64,000 bases of DNA from Pigmentiphaga litoralis (GTDB taxonomy: Bacteria > Pseudomonadota > Gammaproteobacteria > Burkholderiales > Burkholderiaceae_B). The notes below the pieces were generated by a model. It saw only the letters and a list, made by a program, of their open reading frames with translations, was not told where the DNA came from and did no database searches. Position numbers and translations under genes: made by a program. The DNA lies in the NCBI RefSeq assembly GCF_014651835.1, contig NZ_BMXQ01000001.1:248001-312000 (forward strand). Direction: 5' to 3'. Within the stretch, counting starts at the first letter, position 1. Every line of letters starts with the position of its first letter. This document shows, piece after piece, positions 25,700-33,486 of the stretch.

Positions 25700-28110
25700 A
25701 CGCACCTGACCGCCCCGGCGTCCTTGCGCTACCCGTCGACGCGCGCAGTTGCGGCACGTCGCCCGCCCATGAAGCCGCCCACTTGCATGTCAGCGGCCGC
25801 GCTTTGTATGTCGACGATGTGGCCGAGCCGCAAGGCACGCTGTTCGTTGCGCCCGTGCTGTCGCGCGTGGCGCATGGCCGCCTGCGCGGCATCGACCTCG
25901 CCGCGGCGCAAGCCTTGCCGGGCGTGGTGCGCATCATCGTCGCGGCCGACCTGCCCGGCACCAATCTGCTGGGTTCGGCGCAAGACGAACCCGTGCTGCC
26001 CGCCGAGATCGTGGAATACGTCGGCCAGCCCATTGCGCTCGTGGTCGCGCGCAGCGCCAAGGCCGCGCGGGTGGCGGCGCGTGCGGTGGTGGCGGATATC
26101 GAGCCGCTCGTTCCCATCCTGAGCATCGATGCGGCATTGAAAGCTGAAGCCTATGTGCTGCCGCCGGTGCATCTGGTCGAAGGCGACGTACCCGCAGCAC
26201 TGGCCGCCTCCCCGCACGTGCTGAAGGGCGAATTTGCAGTAGGCGGTCAGGAACAGTTCTATCTGGAAGGGCAGATAGCGCTGGCCTTGCCGGGCGAAGA
26301 CCGCACGATGAAAGTGCTGTCGTCCACCCAGCACCCGGGCGAAGTCCAGCACTGGGTCGCACACGCCTTGCACGTGCCCACGCACTCCGTGCAGGTTGAA
26401 TGCCGGCGCATGGGCGGCGGCTTTGGCGGCAAGGAAACGCAGGCCGGCCAGATCGCGGTCTGGGCCGCCGTGGCGGCGTGGCTGACACAGGCGCCATGCA
26501 AGATGCGGCTGGACCGCGATGACGACTTCCTGATCACCGGCAAGCGGCATGACTTCACCGGCCGATGGACGGTGGGCTTCGACGACGACGGGAAGGTACG
26601 CGGCATCGACATGCTGCAGGCTGCGCGTTGTGGCTTTTCGGCCGACCTGTCGGGTCCGATCGCCGACCGCGCCATCTTCCACACCGACAACGCCTACTTC
26701 CTGCCCGCAATCGCCATCCACAGCTATCGCTGCAAGACGCACACGCAATCGAACACCGCGTTTCGCGGCTTTGGTGGACCGCAAGGTGTGGCGATGATCG
26801 AAGCCATCATGGACGACATTGCGCGGCATCTGAACCTGGATCCGCTGGCCGTGCGCACCGTGAATCTGTATGGTGATGCGCCGCGCAATCGCACCCACTA
26901 CGGCATGGAAGTCGAAGACAACATCCTGCCCGACCTGCTGCCCCGGCTGGCCGACGATTGCAAGTACGCTGAACGTCGCGCCGCCATCGCCGCATGGAAC
27001 GCCACGCACCCGGTCATCAAGCGCGGCATTGCGATCACGCCGGTCAAGTTCGGCATCTCGTTCACGGCCACGATGTTCAACCAGGCCGGCGCATTGGTGA
27101 ACGTGTACACGGATGGCTCGGTCACGGTCAATCACGGCGGAACCGAAATGGGGCAGGGCCTGCACACCAAGGTCTGCCAGATCGTGGCGGACACGCTGGG
27201 CATCAGCCTCGACAAGGTCCGCATTACCGCGACCGACACCGGCCGCGTGCCCAATGCATCGGCCACGGCCGCATCGAGCGGCACCGACCTGAATGGCCGC
27301 GCAGCGGAATTTGCCGCCATTGAAATCCGTGAACGGCTGCGCCGCTACGTTGCGCAGGCGCATGACGTGGCATTGGACGATATCGCCATCCGCGCCAACG
27401 CCGTGCACCTGCCCGGCAAGACCTTGCCCTTTGTGCAGGTCGTGCAGCAAGCCTATGCCGCGCGCGTGTCCCTGTGGTCCGACGGCTATTACGCGACGCC
27501 CAAGATCCACTACGACCGCGTGACCATGCGGGGCCGGCCGTTCTACTACTTTGCCTATGGGGCGGCCGCCTGCGAAGTGGCCATCGACACGCTCACCGGC
27601 GAGACCCGCCTGCTGCGTGCCGACATCCTGCATGACGTGGGCCGCTCCATCAATCCGGCGATCGACATCGGCCAGATCGAAGGCGGTTTTGTGCAGGGCG
27701 TGGGCTGGCTCACGTCCGAAGAACTGGTGTGGAAGGCCGACGGCCTGCTCGCCACACATGCGCCGTCCACCTACAAGATCCCGACCGCGGCCGATGTGCC
27801 CGAGCAGTTTTCCGTGACCTTGTGGCACGAGGCCAATCGCGAAGACAACGTGTTCGGATCCAAGGCAGTGGGCGAGCCGCCGTTCATGCTGGGGTTTGCG
27901 GCGTTCTTTGCAATTCGCGACGCGGTTGCGGCGGCGCGGGCGGATCGGGTCGCTGGTTTGCCCAGCGCAGGCGATGGCCGGACGACGACCGGCGCGGCGA
28001 CGGCGTCAGAGGCGGGCACCGCGTCGCGTCCATTGACGATATCCGATGCACGCGTACCGCTGTCCGCCCCCGCCACACCGGAAGCGGTGCTGCGTGCGGT
28101 GTCCTCGTGA
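25696..28110 (+). CDS. xdhB: Xanthine dehydrogenase, molybdopterin subunit
   Basis: An 804-residue large subunit holding the molybdopterin and the active site. Motifs visible are CRRMGGGFGGKETQAG, TNTAFRGFGGPQG (as QSNTAFRGFGGPQ), NHGGTEMGQGLHTK, and the catalytic Glu in VGEPPFMLG near residue 727. A ~50-residue Ala/Thr-rich C-terminal tail (after ADRVAGLPSAG) is longer than in most homologues. ATG 25696 overlaps the xdhA stop. XdhA, XdhB and XdhC form an operon. Confidence 0.95.
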   Translation: MNAPDRPGVLALPVDARSCGTSPAHEAAHLHVSGRALYVDDVAEPQGTLFVAPVLSRVAHGRLRGIDLAAAQALPGVVRIIVAADLPGTNLLGSAQDEPVLPAEIVEYVGQPIALVVARSAKAARVAARAVVADIEPLVPILSIDAALKAEAYVLPPVHLVEGDVPAALAASPHVLKGEFAVGGQEQFYLEGQIALALPGEDRTMKVLSSTQHPGEVQHWVAHALHVPTHSVQVECRRMGGGFGGKETQAGQIAVWAAVAAWLTQAPCKMRLDRDDDFLITGKRHDFTGRWTVGFDDDGKVRGIDMLQAARCGFSADLSGPIADRAIFHTDNAYFLPAIAIHSYRCKTHTQSNTAFRGFGGPQGVAMIEAIMDDIARHLNLDPLAVRTVNLYGDAPRNRTHYGMEVEDNILPDLLPRLADDCKYAERRAAIAAWNATHPVIKRGIAITPVKFGISFTATMFNQAGALVNVYTDGSVTVNHGGTEMGQGLHTKVCQIVADTLGISLDKVRITATDTGRVPNASATAASSGTDLNGRAAEFAAIEIRERLRRYVAQAHDVALDDIAIRANAVHLPGKTLPFVQVVQQAYAARVSLWSDGYYATPKIHYDRVTMRGRPFYYFAYGAAACEVAIDTLTGETRLLRADILHDVGRSINPAIDIGQIEGGFVQGVGWLTSEELVWKADGLLATHAPSTYKIPTAADVPEQFSVTLWHEANREDNVFGSKAVGEPPFMLGFAAFFAIRDAVAAARADRVAGLPSAGDGRTTTGAATASEAGTASRPLTISDARVPLSAPATPEAVLRAVSS

Positions 28111-28134
28111 GCCATCGCGTGCAGAACGTTGCGC

Positions 28135-29004
28135 ATGACAACGAATGGCGGATCGTCGTTCATGCTTAACGACTCGCTATTGCCGGTCTCGGCGCACGCG
28201 TATGCGGTCGCTTGTCGCGACGCGGCACGCCCGGCCTGCGTGGTGCGGATTACTGCCGTACATGGCAGCGTGCCTCGCGCCACCGATGCGTCGCTGGTGG
28301 TGGATGCAACCGGCTTTGGCGGCACGATAGGCGGCGGACACCTTGAACTGGAAGCCATCCGGCTGGCTCGGGAAAAGCTGGAGAATCATGGCGGCTTTCC
28401 TGTCGACTTCCCCGTCGACAATCGCCGATTTCCGTTAGGCCCGTCGTTGGGCCAGTGCTGTGGCGGGGCGGTCGAATTGCGATTTTCGCCGTTGACCGAC
28501 GACGAGCTGCCGGCGCTTGCCGCCCTGGAGCCGCCACGCCGCGCCGTCTGGCTGTATGGCGCGGGCCACGTCGCGCGCGCCATCGTCTACGCCTTGCTGC
28601 CCTTGCCGTTCGAAATCCATTGGGTCGAGACCCGCGACGAGATGCTGCCCGACGGCCCGTTCCCTTCGCATGTCGTCCTGCATCACACGGAAGACGCCGC
28701 GGCAGAAGCCCGGGAGGCCCCCGCCGGCGCCTGCCACCTGGTAATGACGCACAGCCATGCGATCGACTTCGACATCGTACAGGCCGTGCTCGCCCGCGGC
28801 GATGCAGGCTACTGCGGGCTGATCGGATCCGCCACCAAACGAACCACGTTCGAACGACGTCTTGCCGCACGCGGCATCGCCGACGACCGCATCGCGTCGA
28901 TGGTGTGCCCGATCGGGATCGCCGACCTGCCGGGCAAACGCCCGGAGGTCATTGCCGTTGCCGTGGCGGCGCAACTGCTGGGATGGTCCCTGCACGATCG
29001 TTGA
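28135..29004 (+). CDS. xdhC: Xanthine dehydrogenase accessory protein XdhC
   Basis: Molybdenum-cofactor chaperone that binds and sulfurates Moco before insertion into XdhB. The N-terminal half has VRITAVHGSVPRATDASLVV and GTIGGGHLELEAI. A Rossmann part begins AVWLYGAGHVARAIVYALL and includes VMTHSHAIDFDIVQAVLARGDAGYCGLIGSATKRTTFERRL. It starts 24 bp after xdhB. ATG 28135 is taken, with ATG 28162 (MLNDSLLPVSAHAYA) an equally credible start; neither has a strong Shine-Dalgarno. The protein is about 289 or 280 residues. Confidence 0.92.
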   Translation: MTTNGGSSFMLNDSLLPVSAHAYAVACRDAARPACVVRITAVHGSVPRATDASLVVDATGFGGTIGGGHLELEAIRLAREKLENHGGFPVDFPVDNRRFPLGPSLGQCCGGAVELRFSPLTDDELPALAALEPPRRAVWLYGAGHVARAIVYALLPLPFEIHWVETRDEMLPDGPFPSHVVLHHTEDAAAEAREAPAGACHLVMTHSHAIDFDIVQAVLARGDAGYCGLIGSATKRTTFERRLAARGIADDRIASMVCPIGIADLPGKRPEVIAVAVAAQLLGWSLHDR

Positions 29005-29041
29005 TAAGCGCAACGATCCCGCCCAGCCTGCACGATCGTTG
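28989..29041. repeat. 15-bp direct repeat with internal hairpin at the end of xdhC
   Basis: CCTGCACGATCGTTG occurs at 28989-29003, overlapping the xdhC stop, and again at 29027-29041. Between them, GATCGTTG (28996) pairs with CAACGATC (29011-29018) around a 7-base loop. The block lies between the converging xdhC and cupin genes and may end transcription, though no T-run follows. Confidence 0.5.
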
Positions 29042-29083
29042 TCATACGCAAGGACTCCACCGTCGGTTCGCTGCGGTCGCGCC

Positions 29084-29425
29084 TTACGCCTTCGGATACG
29101 CCATCACCAGCAGCACCATTGCCGTCCGCGTCCCGCGATTGATCACCTGACGTGATTCCCCCGGCGCCAGCCGCACCGAATCATGCAGGTGCAGCTCGAC
29201 TTCCTCGGTCCCGTTGCCGATCGATACCGACCCTTCCAGCACCACATACATCTTTTCAACCGGCGACGCCGCCAGGTCGGTCTGCCCGCCCGGCAAGACG
29301 TGCGACACCCCCAGCCACATCGACTCGGACGGCCCGGCTTCATGCCCCTGCAGGCGCACGCAGGCCATGTTGTCATGGCGGGGCGGATGGTAGGCGGGCG
29401 CCTGGGAAAAGCGGGTCACGTGCAT
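29084..29425 (-). CDS. Small cupin-domain protein
   Basis: A 113-residue single cupin barrel: SMWLGVSHVLPGGQTDLAASPVEKMYVVLEGSVSIGNGTEEVELHLHDSVRLAPGESRQVINRGTRTAMVLLVMAYPKA, read in short blocks, shows the two cupin motifs. Motif 1 lacks the usual His pair (GGQTDLAASPVEKMYVV), so metal binding is doubtful. ATG 29425 is supported by AAGGAG 7 bases upstream. It converges with xdhC and is divergent from the dioxygenase operon, and so could share its regulation. Function unknown; cupins near catabolic genes are often isomerases or sensor-like accessory proteins. Confidence 0.78.
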   Translation of the reverse strand: MHVTRFSQAPAYHPPRHDNMACVRLQGHEAGPSESMWLGVSHVLPGGQTDLAASPVEKMYVVLEGSVSIGNGTEEVELHLHDSVRLAPGESRQVINRGTRTAMVLLVMAYPKA

Positions 29426-29492
29426 GGCATGGCTCCTTGATGTTGCTACAGGGATGGGCGCTGGGCCCCGACACATATCGTGAAAACGATGC

Positions 29493-29520
29493 TTGACTCT
29501 AAGCAAAAAGCTCGCACAAT
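29493..29520 (+). promoter_or_regulatory. Sigma-70 promoter of the dioxygenase operon
   Basis: TTGACT (29493-29498), a 16-bp spacer and CACAAT (29515-29520). The last base abuts the palindromic operator at 29520-29533, so a bound repressor would cover the transcription start. Confidence 0.6.
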
Positions 29521-29533
29521 GCAAACGTTTGCA
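29520..29533. promoter_or_regulatory. LacI-type operator upstream of the intradiol dioxygenase gene
   Basis: A perfect 14-bp palindrome TGCAAACGTTTGCA with the central CG typical of LacI/GalR sites, 20 bp before the dioxygenase ATG and overlapping the predicted +1. A one-mismatch copy stands before the Bug gene of the same cluster, and a LacI-family gene closes the cluster. Confidence 0.75.
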
Positions 29534-29553
29534 ATGGAGACGGCAGCAAAATC

Positions 29554-30483
29554 ATGAACACCACGCTCACAGAAAACCGGGGGGAAGGCTTGCGGCTGAT
29601 CGACGACGCAGCGTCGGTCACTCCCATCGTCAAGGCCGCCATGGCGCTGAACGACGACCCTCGCCTCAAGCAGATCGTAGATGCCTTCGTCGACCATGCC
29701 CATGCCTTCCTGCGCGAGGTCAAACTGACCGACCAGGAATTCGAGCGGGGCCTGCAGTTCATCGCGGCCGTCGGCCAGGCCAACACCGACTCCCACAACG
29801 AAGTCGTGCTGGCCGCCGATGTGCTCGGCATCTCGACGCTGGTCACAGTGCTGAACACGACAGGGCAGGGCGACCGCACCCCGGGCGCCTTGCTGGGTCC
29901 CTTCTATCGCGGCAATGCGCCCGAATGCGAAGGCGGCGCCGACATCGCGCGGGACGGCACGCCCGGCGTCCCGCTGTTCATGCGCGGCGTGGTGCGAGAT
30001 ACCACCGGCAAGCCATTGGCCAATGCGCTGCTCGACGTGTGGCAGGCATCACCGGTGGGTCTGTACGACAACCAGGATCCCAACCAGCCCGACAAGAATC
30101 TGCGCGGGCAATTTCGTACCGATGAACACGGCCGCTACGAGATCCGCAGCGTCCGTCCGGCGGGCTATCCGGTGCCCGTGCATGGACCGATCGGCAAGCT
30201 GCTGGCCATGCAGCATCGTCATCCCTATCGCCCCGCGCATGTGCATTTCATCGTGTCGGCGGCGGATCACGACACGCTCGTCGCTCAGGTGTTTGCGGAC
30301 GACTCCGAATACCTGGAGACCGACGTCGTCTTTGGCGTGCAGCGCGGTCTGGTCGGCCACTTCGAATGGCATGAAGACGGCGCCTTCCCTTGGGGCGACG
30401 GGGCAGGGCCGCATTACACCCTCGACTTCGATTTCACGTTGGCGGCCGGTACGCCAACCTATCCCACTCCTCCCATCGCATAG
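29554..30483 (+). CDS. Intradiol ring-cleavage dioxygenase (hydroxyquinol/catechol 1,2-dioxygenase type)
   Basis: A 309-residue non-haem Fe(III) enzyme that opens a catecholic ring between the two hydroxylated carbons. Iron ligands are visible: Y171 (VGLYDNQ), Y205 (AGYPVPVHGP), H229 and H231 (RPAHVHFIV). The N-terminal dimerisation helices (LKQIVDAFVDHAHAFLREVKLTDQEFERGLQFIAAVG) are as in hydroxyquinol 1,2-dioxygenases, to which GNAPECEGGADIARDGTPGVPLFMRG also points. Substrate assignment between catechol and hydroxyquinol is tentative. It is the first gene of a cluster continuing 7 bp later with an SDR, and is preceded by a LacI operator. Confidence 0.88.
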   Translation: MNTTLTENRGEGLRLIDDAASVTPIVKAAMALNDDPRLKQIVDAFVDHAHAFLREVKLTDQEFERGLQFIAAVGQANTDSHNEVVLAADVLGISTLVTVLNTTGQGDRTPGALLGPFYRGNAPECEGGADIARDGTPGVPLFMRGVVRDTTGKPLANALLDVWQASPVGLYDNQDPNQPDKNLRGQFRTDEHGRYEIRSVRPAGYPVPVHGPIGKLLAMQHRHPYRPAHVHFIVSAADHDTLVAQVFADDSEYLETDVVFGVQRGLVGHFEWHEDGAFPWGDGAGPHYTLDFDFTLAAGTPTYPTPPIA

Positions 30484-30490
30484 GTTCATC

Positions 30491-31258
30491 ATGAGCACAC
30501 CCCTCGCACTCGACGGCAAGGTCGCCGTCATTCTGGGCGGCACGGGCGGCATCGGCCAGGCCACCGCACGCCGGCTTGCCGAGCACGGCGCCGCGGTCGT
30601 GCTGACCAGCCGCAGCAAGCTGGACGAAGCCGCCTCGCTGGCTGCGGCGCTGCCCGCCATCTCGAATCCGGCAGGCCACGCCGGCATGCTGGCCGCGGTC
30701 GAAGACACACCGTCGCTGGTGGCATTGGCCGCCGCGGTCCAGGCCAGGTACGGCCGCGCCGACATCCTCGTCAACACGGCGGGCTTCACGCAGCCGATCG
30801 CCCACGCCAATCTGGATGCGCTGACCGACGACTTCATCGACCGCATGTTCGAAGTGAACTGGCGCGGGCAGTTCGCGGCGATTCGCAGCTTTGCGCCGCT
30901 GCTGCGCGCGAACAACGACGGCTTGGTCGTCAACATTTCTTCGATCGCAGGATCGACGGGCACCGGCAGCAACATTGCCTACTGCGCCGCCAAGGCCGGG
31001 CTCGATGTGATGGCCATGTCGCTGGGCCGCGCGCTGGCCCCGGCCATCCGTGTACTGAACGTCTCGCCCGGCGTGGTGCAGACCGATTTCGTCGCCGGCC
31101 GCGACCAGGCGTTCAACGACAAGACCGCCGCCACGACGCCGCTCAAGCGCGTCGGGCAACCCGATGACATCGCCGACGCCGTCATGGCCTGCGCGGTGTC
31201 CCTGCGATTCAGTACCGGCACCACGCTCGTCGTCGACGGCGGCCGCCGTCTCGGTTGA
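30491..31258 (+). CDS. Short-chain dehydrogenase/reductase
   Basis: A 255-residue classical SDR. The cofactor motif is GGTGGIGQA (about 15-23), then NTAGF, the catalytic Ser in NISSIAGS, and Y/K in AYCAAKAGLDVMAMSLGRAL. The C-terminus GTTLVVDGGRRLG is standard. ATG 30491 follows the dioxygenase by 7 bp; the open frame upstream only overlaps the dioxygenase gene. Substrate unknown. In this operon it could reduce a keto or enol product of ring cleavage, or dehydrogenate a hydroxylated precursor. Confidence 0.88.
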   Translation: MSTPLALDGKVAVILGGTGGIGQATARRLAEHGAAVVLTSRSKLDEAASLAAALPAISNPAGHAGMLAAVEDTPSLVALAAAVQARYGRADILVNTAGFTQPIAHANLDALTDDFIDRMFEVNWRGQFAAIRSFAPLLRANNDGLVVNISSIAGSTGTGSNIAYCAAKAGLDVMAMSLGRALAPAIRVLNVSPGVVQTDFVAGRDQAFNDKTAATTPLKRVGQPDDIADAVMACAVSLRFSTGTTLVVDGGRRLG

Positions 31259-31266
31259 GGTCCACC

Positions 31267-32157
31267 ATGCATCCACGCAAAACCATCCTGACCTGCGCCG
31301 TCACAGGCAACCTGACCACCGTGGCCCAGCATCCGGGCCTGCCCGTCACGCCGCGCCAGATCGCCGACGCCGCGCTGGGCGCCGCCCGCGAAGGCGCTGC
31401 GGTCGCCCACATCCATGTGCGCGATCCCGCTAGCGGCAAGCCGTCGATGGACATCGCCCTGTACCGCGAAGTCATCACGCTGATCCGCGCCGAGAACCCC
31501 GACCTCATCATCAACCTGACCACCGGCCCGGGCGGCCGCTTCATTCCAAGCGATGAAGATCCGCGTGTCGCCGCGCCAGGCTCGACCCTGCTGCGGCCGG
31601 AACTGCGTGTGGAGCACATCGCCGAACTGCGCCCGGACATCTGCTCGCTGGATCTGAACACCATGAACTCGGGCGGGGATGTCGTCATCAACACCCCCAA
31701 GAACGTGCGCAAGATGGCCCACGTGATCCGCGAAGCCGGCGTCATGCCGGAGCTCGAAATCTTCGACAGTGGCGACATCGCGCTGGCGCTGGACCTGATT
31801 CAGGACGGCACGCTGGAAGGCCCCGGCCTGTGGACCTTCGTGCTGGGCGTCAAATACGGATTTGGCGCGACGCCCGAAGCGCTCATGTATGCCCGCAACA
31901 TGCTGCCGGCCGGTGCGCGCTGGGCGGCGTTTGGCATTGGCCGCGCCGAGTTCCCGATCGTGGCGCAGGCGTGGCTGGCGGGCGGGCATGTGCGGGTGGG
32001 CCTGGAGGACAACATCTACCTGTCCAAGGGGGTGCTGGCGCCAGACAACGCATCGCTGGTCGCCAAGGCGCGCGGGATTCTCGAAGCGCTCGGTGGTGAA
32101 CTGGCCACGCCGCGCGAAGCCCGCGACCTGCTGCAACTGGCGCGGCGCAGCGCCTGA
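31267..32157 (+). CDS. BKACE-family beta-keto acid cleavage enzyme
   Basis: A 296-residue TIM-barrel Zn enzyme. The family (formerly DUF849) exchanges the acyl part of a beta-keto acid with acetyl-CoA, giving acetoacetate and a new CoA ester. Typical motifs are ILTCAVTGNLTT, the metal-binding AHIHVRDP, INLTTGPGGRF, SLDLNTMNSGG, ELEIFDSGD and VRVGLEDNIYLSKGVLAPDNASLV. ATG 31267 follows TTGAGG, 8 bp after the SDR. In a ring-cleavage operon the obvious substrate is 3-oxoadipate or a relative, which would yield succinyl-CoA; this is an inference. Confidence 0.88.
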   Translation: MHPRKTILTCAVTGNLTTVAQHPGLPVTPRQIADAALGAAREGAAVAHIHVRDPASGKPSMDIALYREVITLIRAENPDLIINLTTGPGGRFIPSDEDPRVAAPGSTLLRPELRVEHIAELRPDICSLDLNTMNSGGDVVINTPKNVRKMAHVIREAGVMPELEIFDSGDIALALDLIQDGTLEGPGLWTFVLGVKYGFGATPEALMYARNMLPAGARWAAFGIGRAEFPIVAQAWLAGGHVRVGLEDNIYLSKGVLAPDNASLVAKARGILEALGGELATPREARDLLQLARRSA

Positions 32158-32267
32158 CGTTCATCCATGACGGCACGCATTCAGGCATGCACGGATCCGG
32201 AGGCGCATGAATCCATGGCTGCATGGTCCAGCGCCCCGTGATCCAGATATTCAGACAGGCAGACCGG

Positions 32268-32315
32268 CAGTCATCCGGACCTGCAGTCATCCAGATCTCC
32301 AGTCATTCAGATACG
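32268..32315. repeat. Three 16-bp tandem repeats before the oxidoreductase gene
   Basis: Three adjacent 16-bp units, each starting CAGTCATCC or CAGTCATTC (32268, 32284, 32300). Related CAGACAGGCAGACC sequence precedes them. They occupy the 218-bp gap between the BKACE gene and the oxidoreductase gene, the only long gap inside this cluster. They could be an iterated binding site or simple slippage-derived DNA. Confidence 0.6.
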
Positions 32316-32375
32316 TTGTTCACCCAGATCCTTCAGCCATCCAACTGGCACCTTCATTCATTACAGGAAGTCCCC

Positions 32376-33362
32376 ATGAAAGCCTTGAGAGTCACCGAAA
32401 AAGCCGCCGACATCGACGCGCTTCGCCTGCCTGCCCACGATGCCGCCCGTCCGGTCCTGGCCGCTGGCCAGTGCCTGGTTGAAGTGCACAGCGCCGGCGT
32501 CAATCCCAGCGACGTAAAAGCCACCCTGGGCGCCATGCCGCACGCCGTGTGGCCCCGCACCCCGGGCCGCGATTTCGCGGGTGTCGTGGTCGATGGCCCG
32601 TCGGACATGGTTGGCAAGGAAGTGTGGGGCAGCGGCGGCGAGCTTGGCATTCGCCGCGACGGCACGCACGCAGGCTATCTCGTGCTGGACGCAAAGTCGC
32701 TGCGCGTCAAGCCAGCCAACGTGTCGCTGCTCGAAGCAGGCGCGATCGGCGTGCCCTTCATCACCGCCTACGAAGGCCTGCGCCGCGCCGGTCTGCCAAA
32801 GGAAGGGGAGGTGGTGCTGGTGCTCGGCGGCAATGGCAAGGTGGGACAGGCGACCGCGCAGATCGCCACCGCGCGGGGCGCCCGCGTCTTTGGCGTGGAA
32901 CGCACCGCACAGCCTTACCGCGGCCATGCCAGCAGTGACGTCACCATGCTCGACGCCAGCGCGGGCAGCATTGCCGACGCGGTGCTCGAAGCCACCGGTG
33001 GCAAGGGCGCGGACATTGTCTACAACACCGTGGGCAGCCCGTACTTTGCCGAAGCCAATCGCGCCATGGGGATCGGCGCGCGGCAGATCTTCATCTCCAC
33101 CTTCGATCGCGCCGTCCCGTTCGACATCTTCTCGTTCTATCGCGGTCAGCACACCTACGTCGGCATCGACACGCTGGCGCTCGACAGTCTGGCCGGCGCG
33201 CTGATCCTCGATGAACTCGCTCCCTTGTTCGACAGTGGTGCGCTGCGCCCCTTCGAGGTTTTCCCCCACGGCGTGTTCGGCCTGGACCAGGCGACCGATG
33301 CCTACCGCGCGGTGCTGGCCGGCGCACCTGACCGGATCGTGCTGACGCCTTCTGTGCGCTGA
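32376..33362 (+). CDS. Zinc-independent MDR-family quinone/enoyl oxidoreductase
   Basis: A 328-residue medium-chain dehydrogenase/reductase. The GroES-like part (1-120) contains EVHSAGVNPSDVKATLGAMPHAVWPRTPGRDFAGVVV. The Rossmann part has EVVLVLGGNGKVGQATAQIATARGARVFGVER. The catalytic-zinc Cys/His set of alcohol dehydrogenases is absent, as in quinone reductase-like members. ATG 32376 has AGGAAG upstream. It may act as the enoate or maleylacetate-type reductase this route would need, or process the aromatic precursor. Confidence 0.85.
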   Translation: MKALRVTEKAADIDALRLPAHDAARPVLAAGQCLVEVHSAGVNPSDVKATLGAMPHAVWPRTPGRDFAGVVVDGPSDMVGKEVWGSGGELGIRRDGTHAGYLVLDAKSLRVKPANVSLLEAGAIGVPFITAYEGLRRAGLPKEGEVVLVLGGNGKVGQATAQIATARGARVFGVERTAQPYRGHASSDVTMLDASAGSIADAVLEATGGKGADIVYNTVGSPYFAEANRAMGIGARQIFISTFDRAVPFDIFSFYRGQHTYVGIDTLALDSLAGALILDELAPLFDSGALRPFEVFPHGVFGLDQATDAYRAVLAGAPDRIVLTPSVR

Positions 33363-33364
33363 TT

Positions 33365-33378
33365 TGCAAACGTTTGTA
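33365..33378. promoter_or_regulatory. LacI-type operator upstream of the Bug receptor gene
   Basis: TGCAAACGTTTGTA, identical at 13 of 14 positions to the palindrome at 29520. It lies just after the oxidoreductase stop and 109 bp before the Bug receptor start. A TTGACG (33385-33390) follows, but no clear -10 is seen. Confidence 0.7.
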
Positions 33379-33486
33379 GTTTGCTTGACGGTTTTGCAGT
33401 CCACCCCGGCGCATCCCGCCGCCGGCACGTAACGAACGGAGGAGGCGCGCGCGCAGACGCGGCCACCCGTTCCCTGGAGAGAGACA

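Noticed and set aside
25729-27828. 699-codon minus-strand frame
   Set aside because: Antisense to xdhB, whose molybdopterin motifs are intact.
32268-32315. Plasmid-type iterons or replication origin
   Set aside because: Only three imperfect units, no replication initiator gene and no AT-rich unwinding region; it lies inside a catabolic operon.
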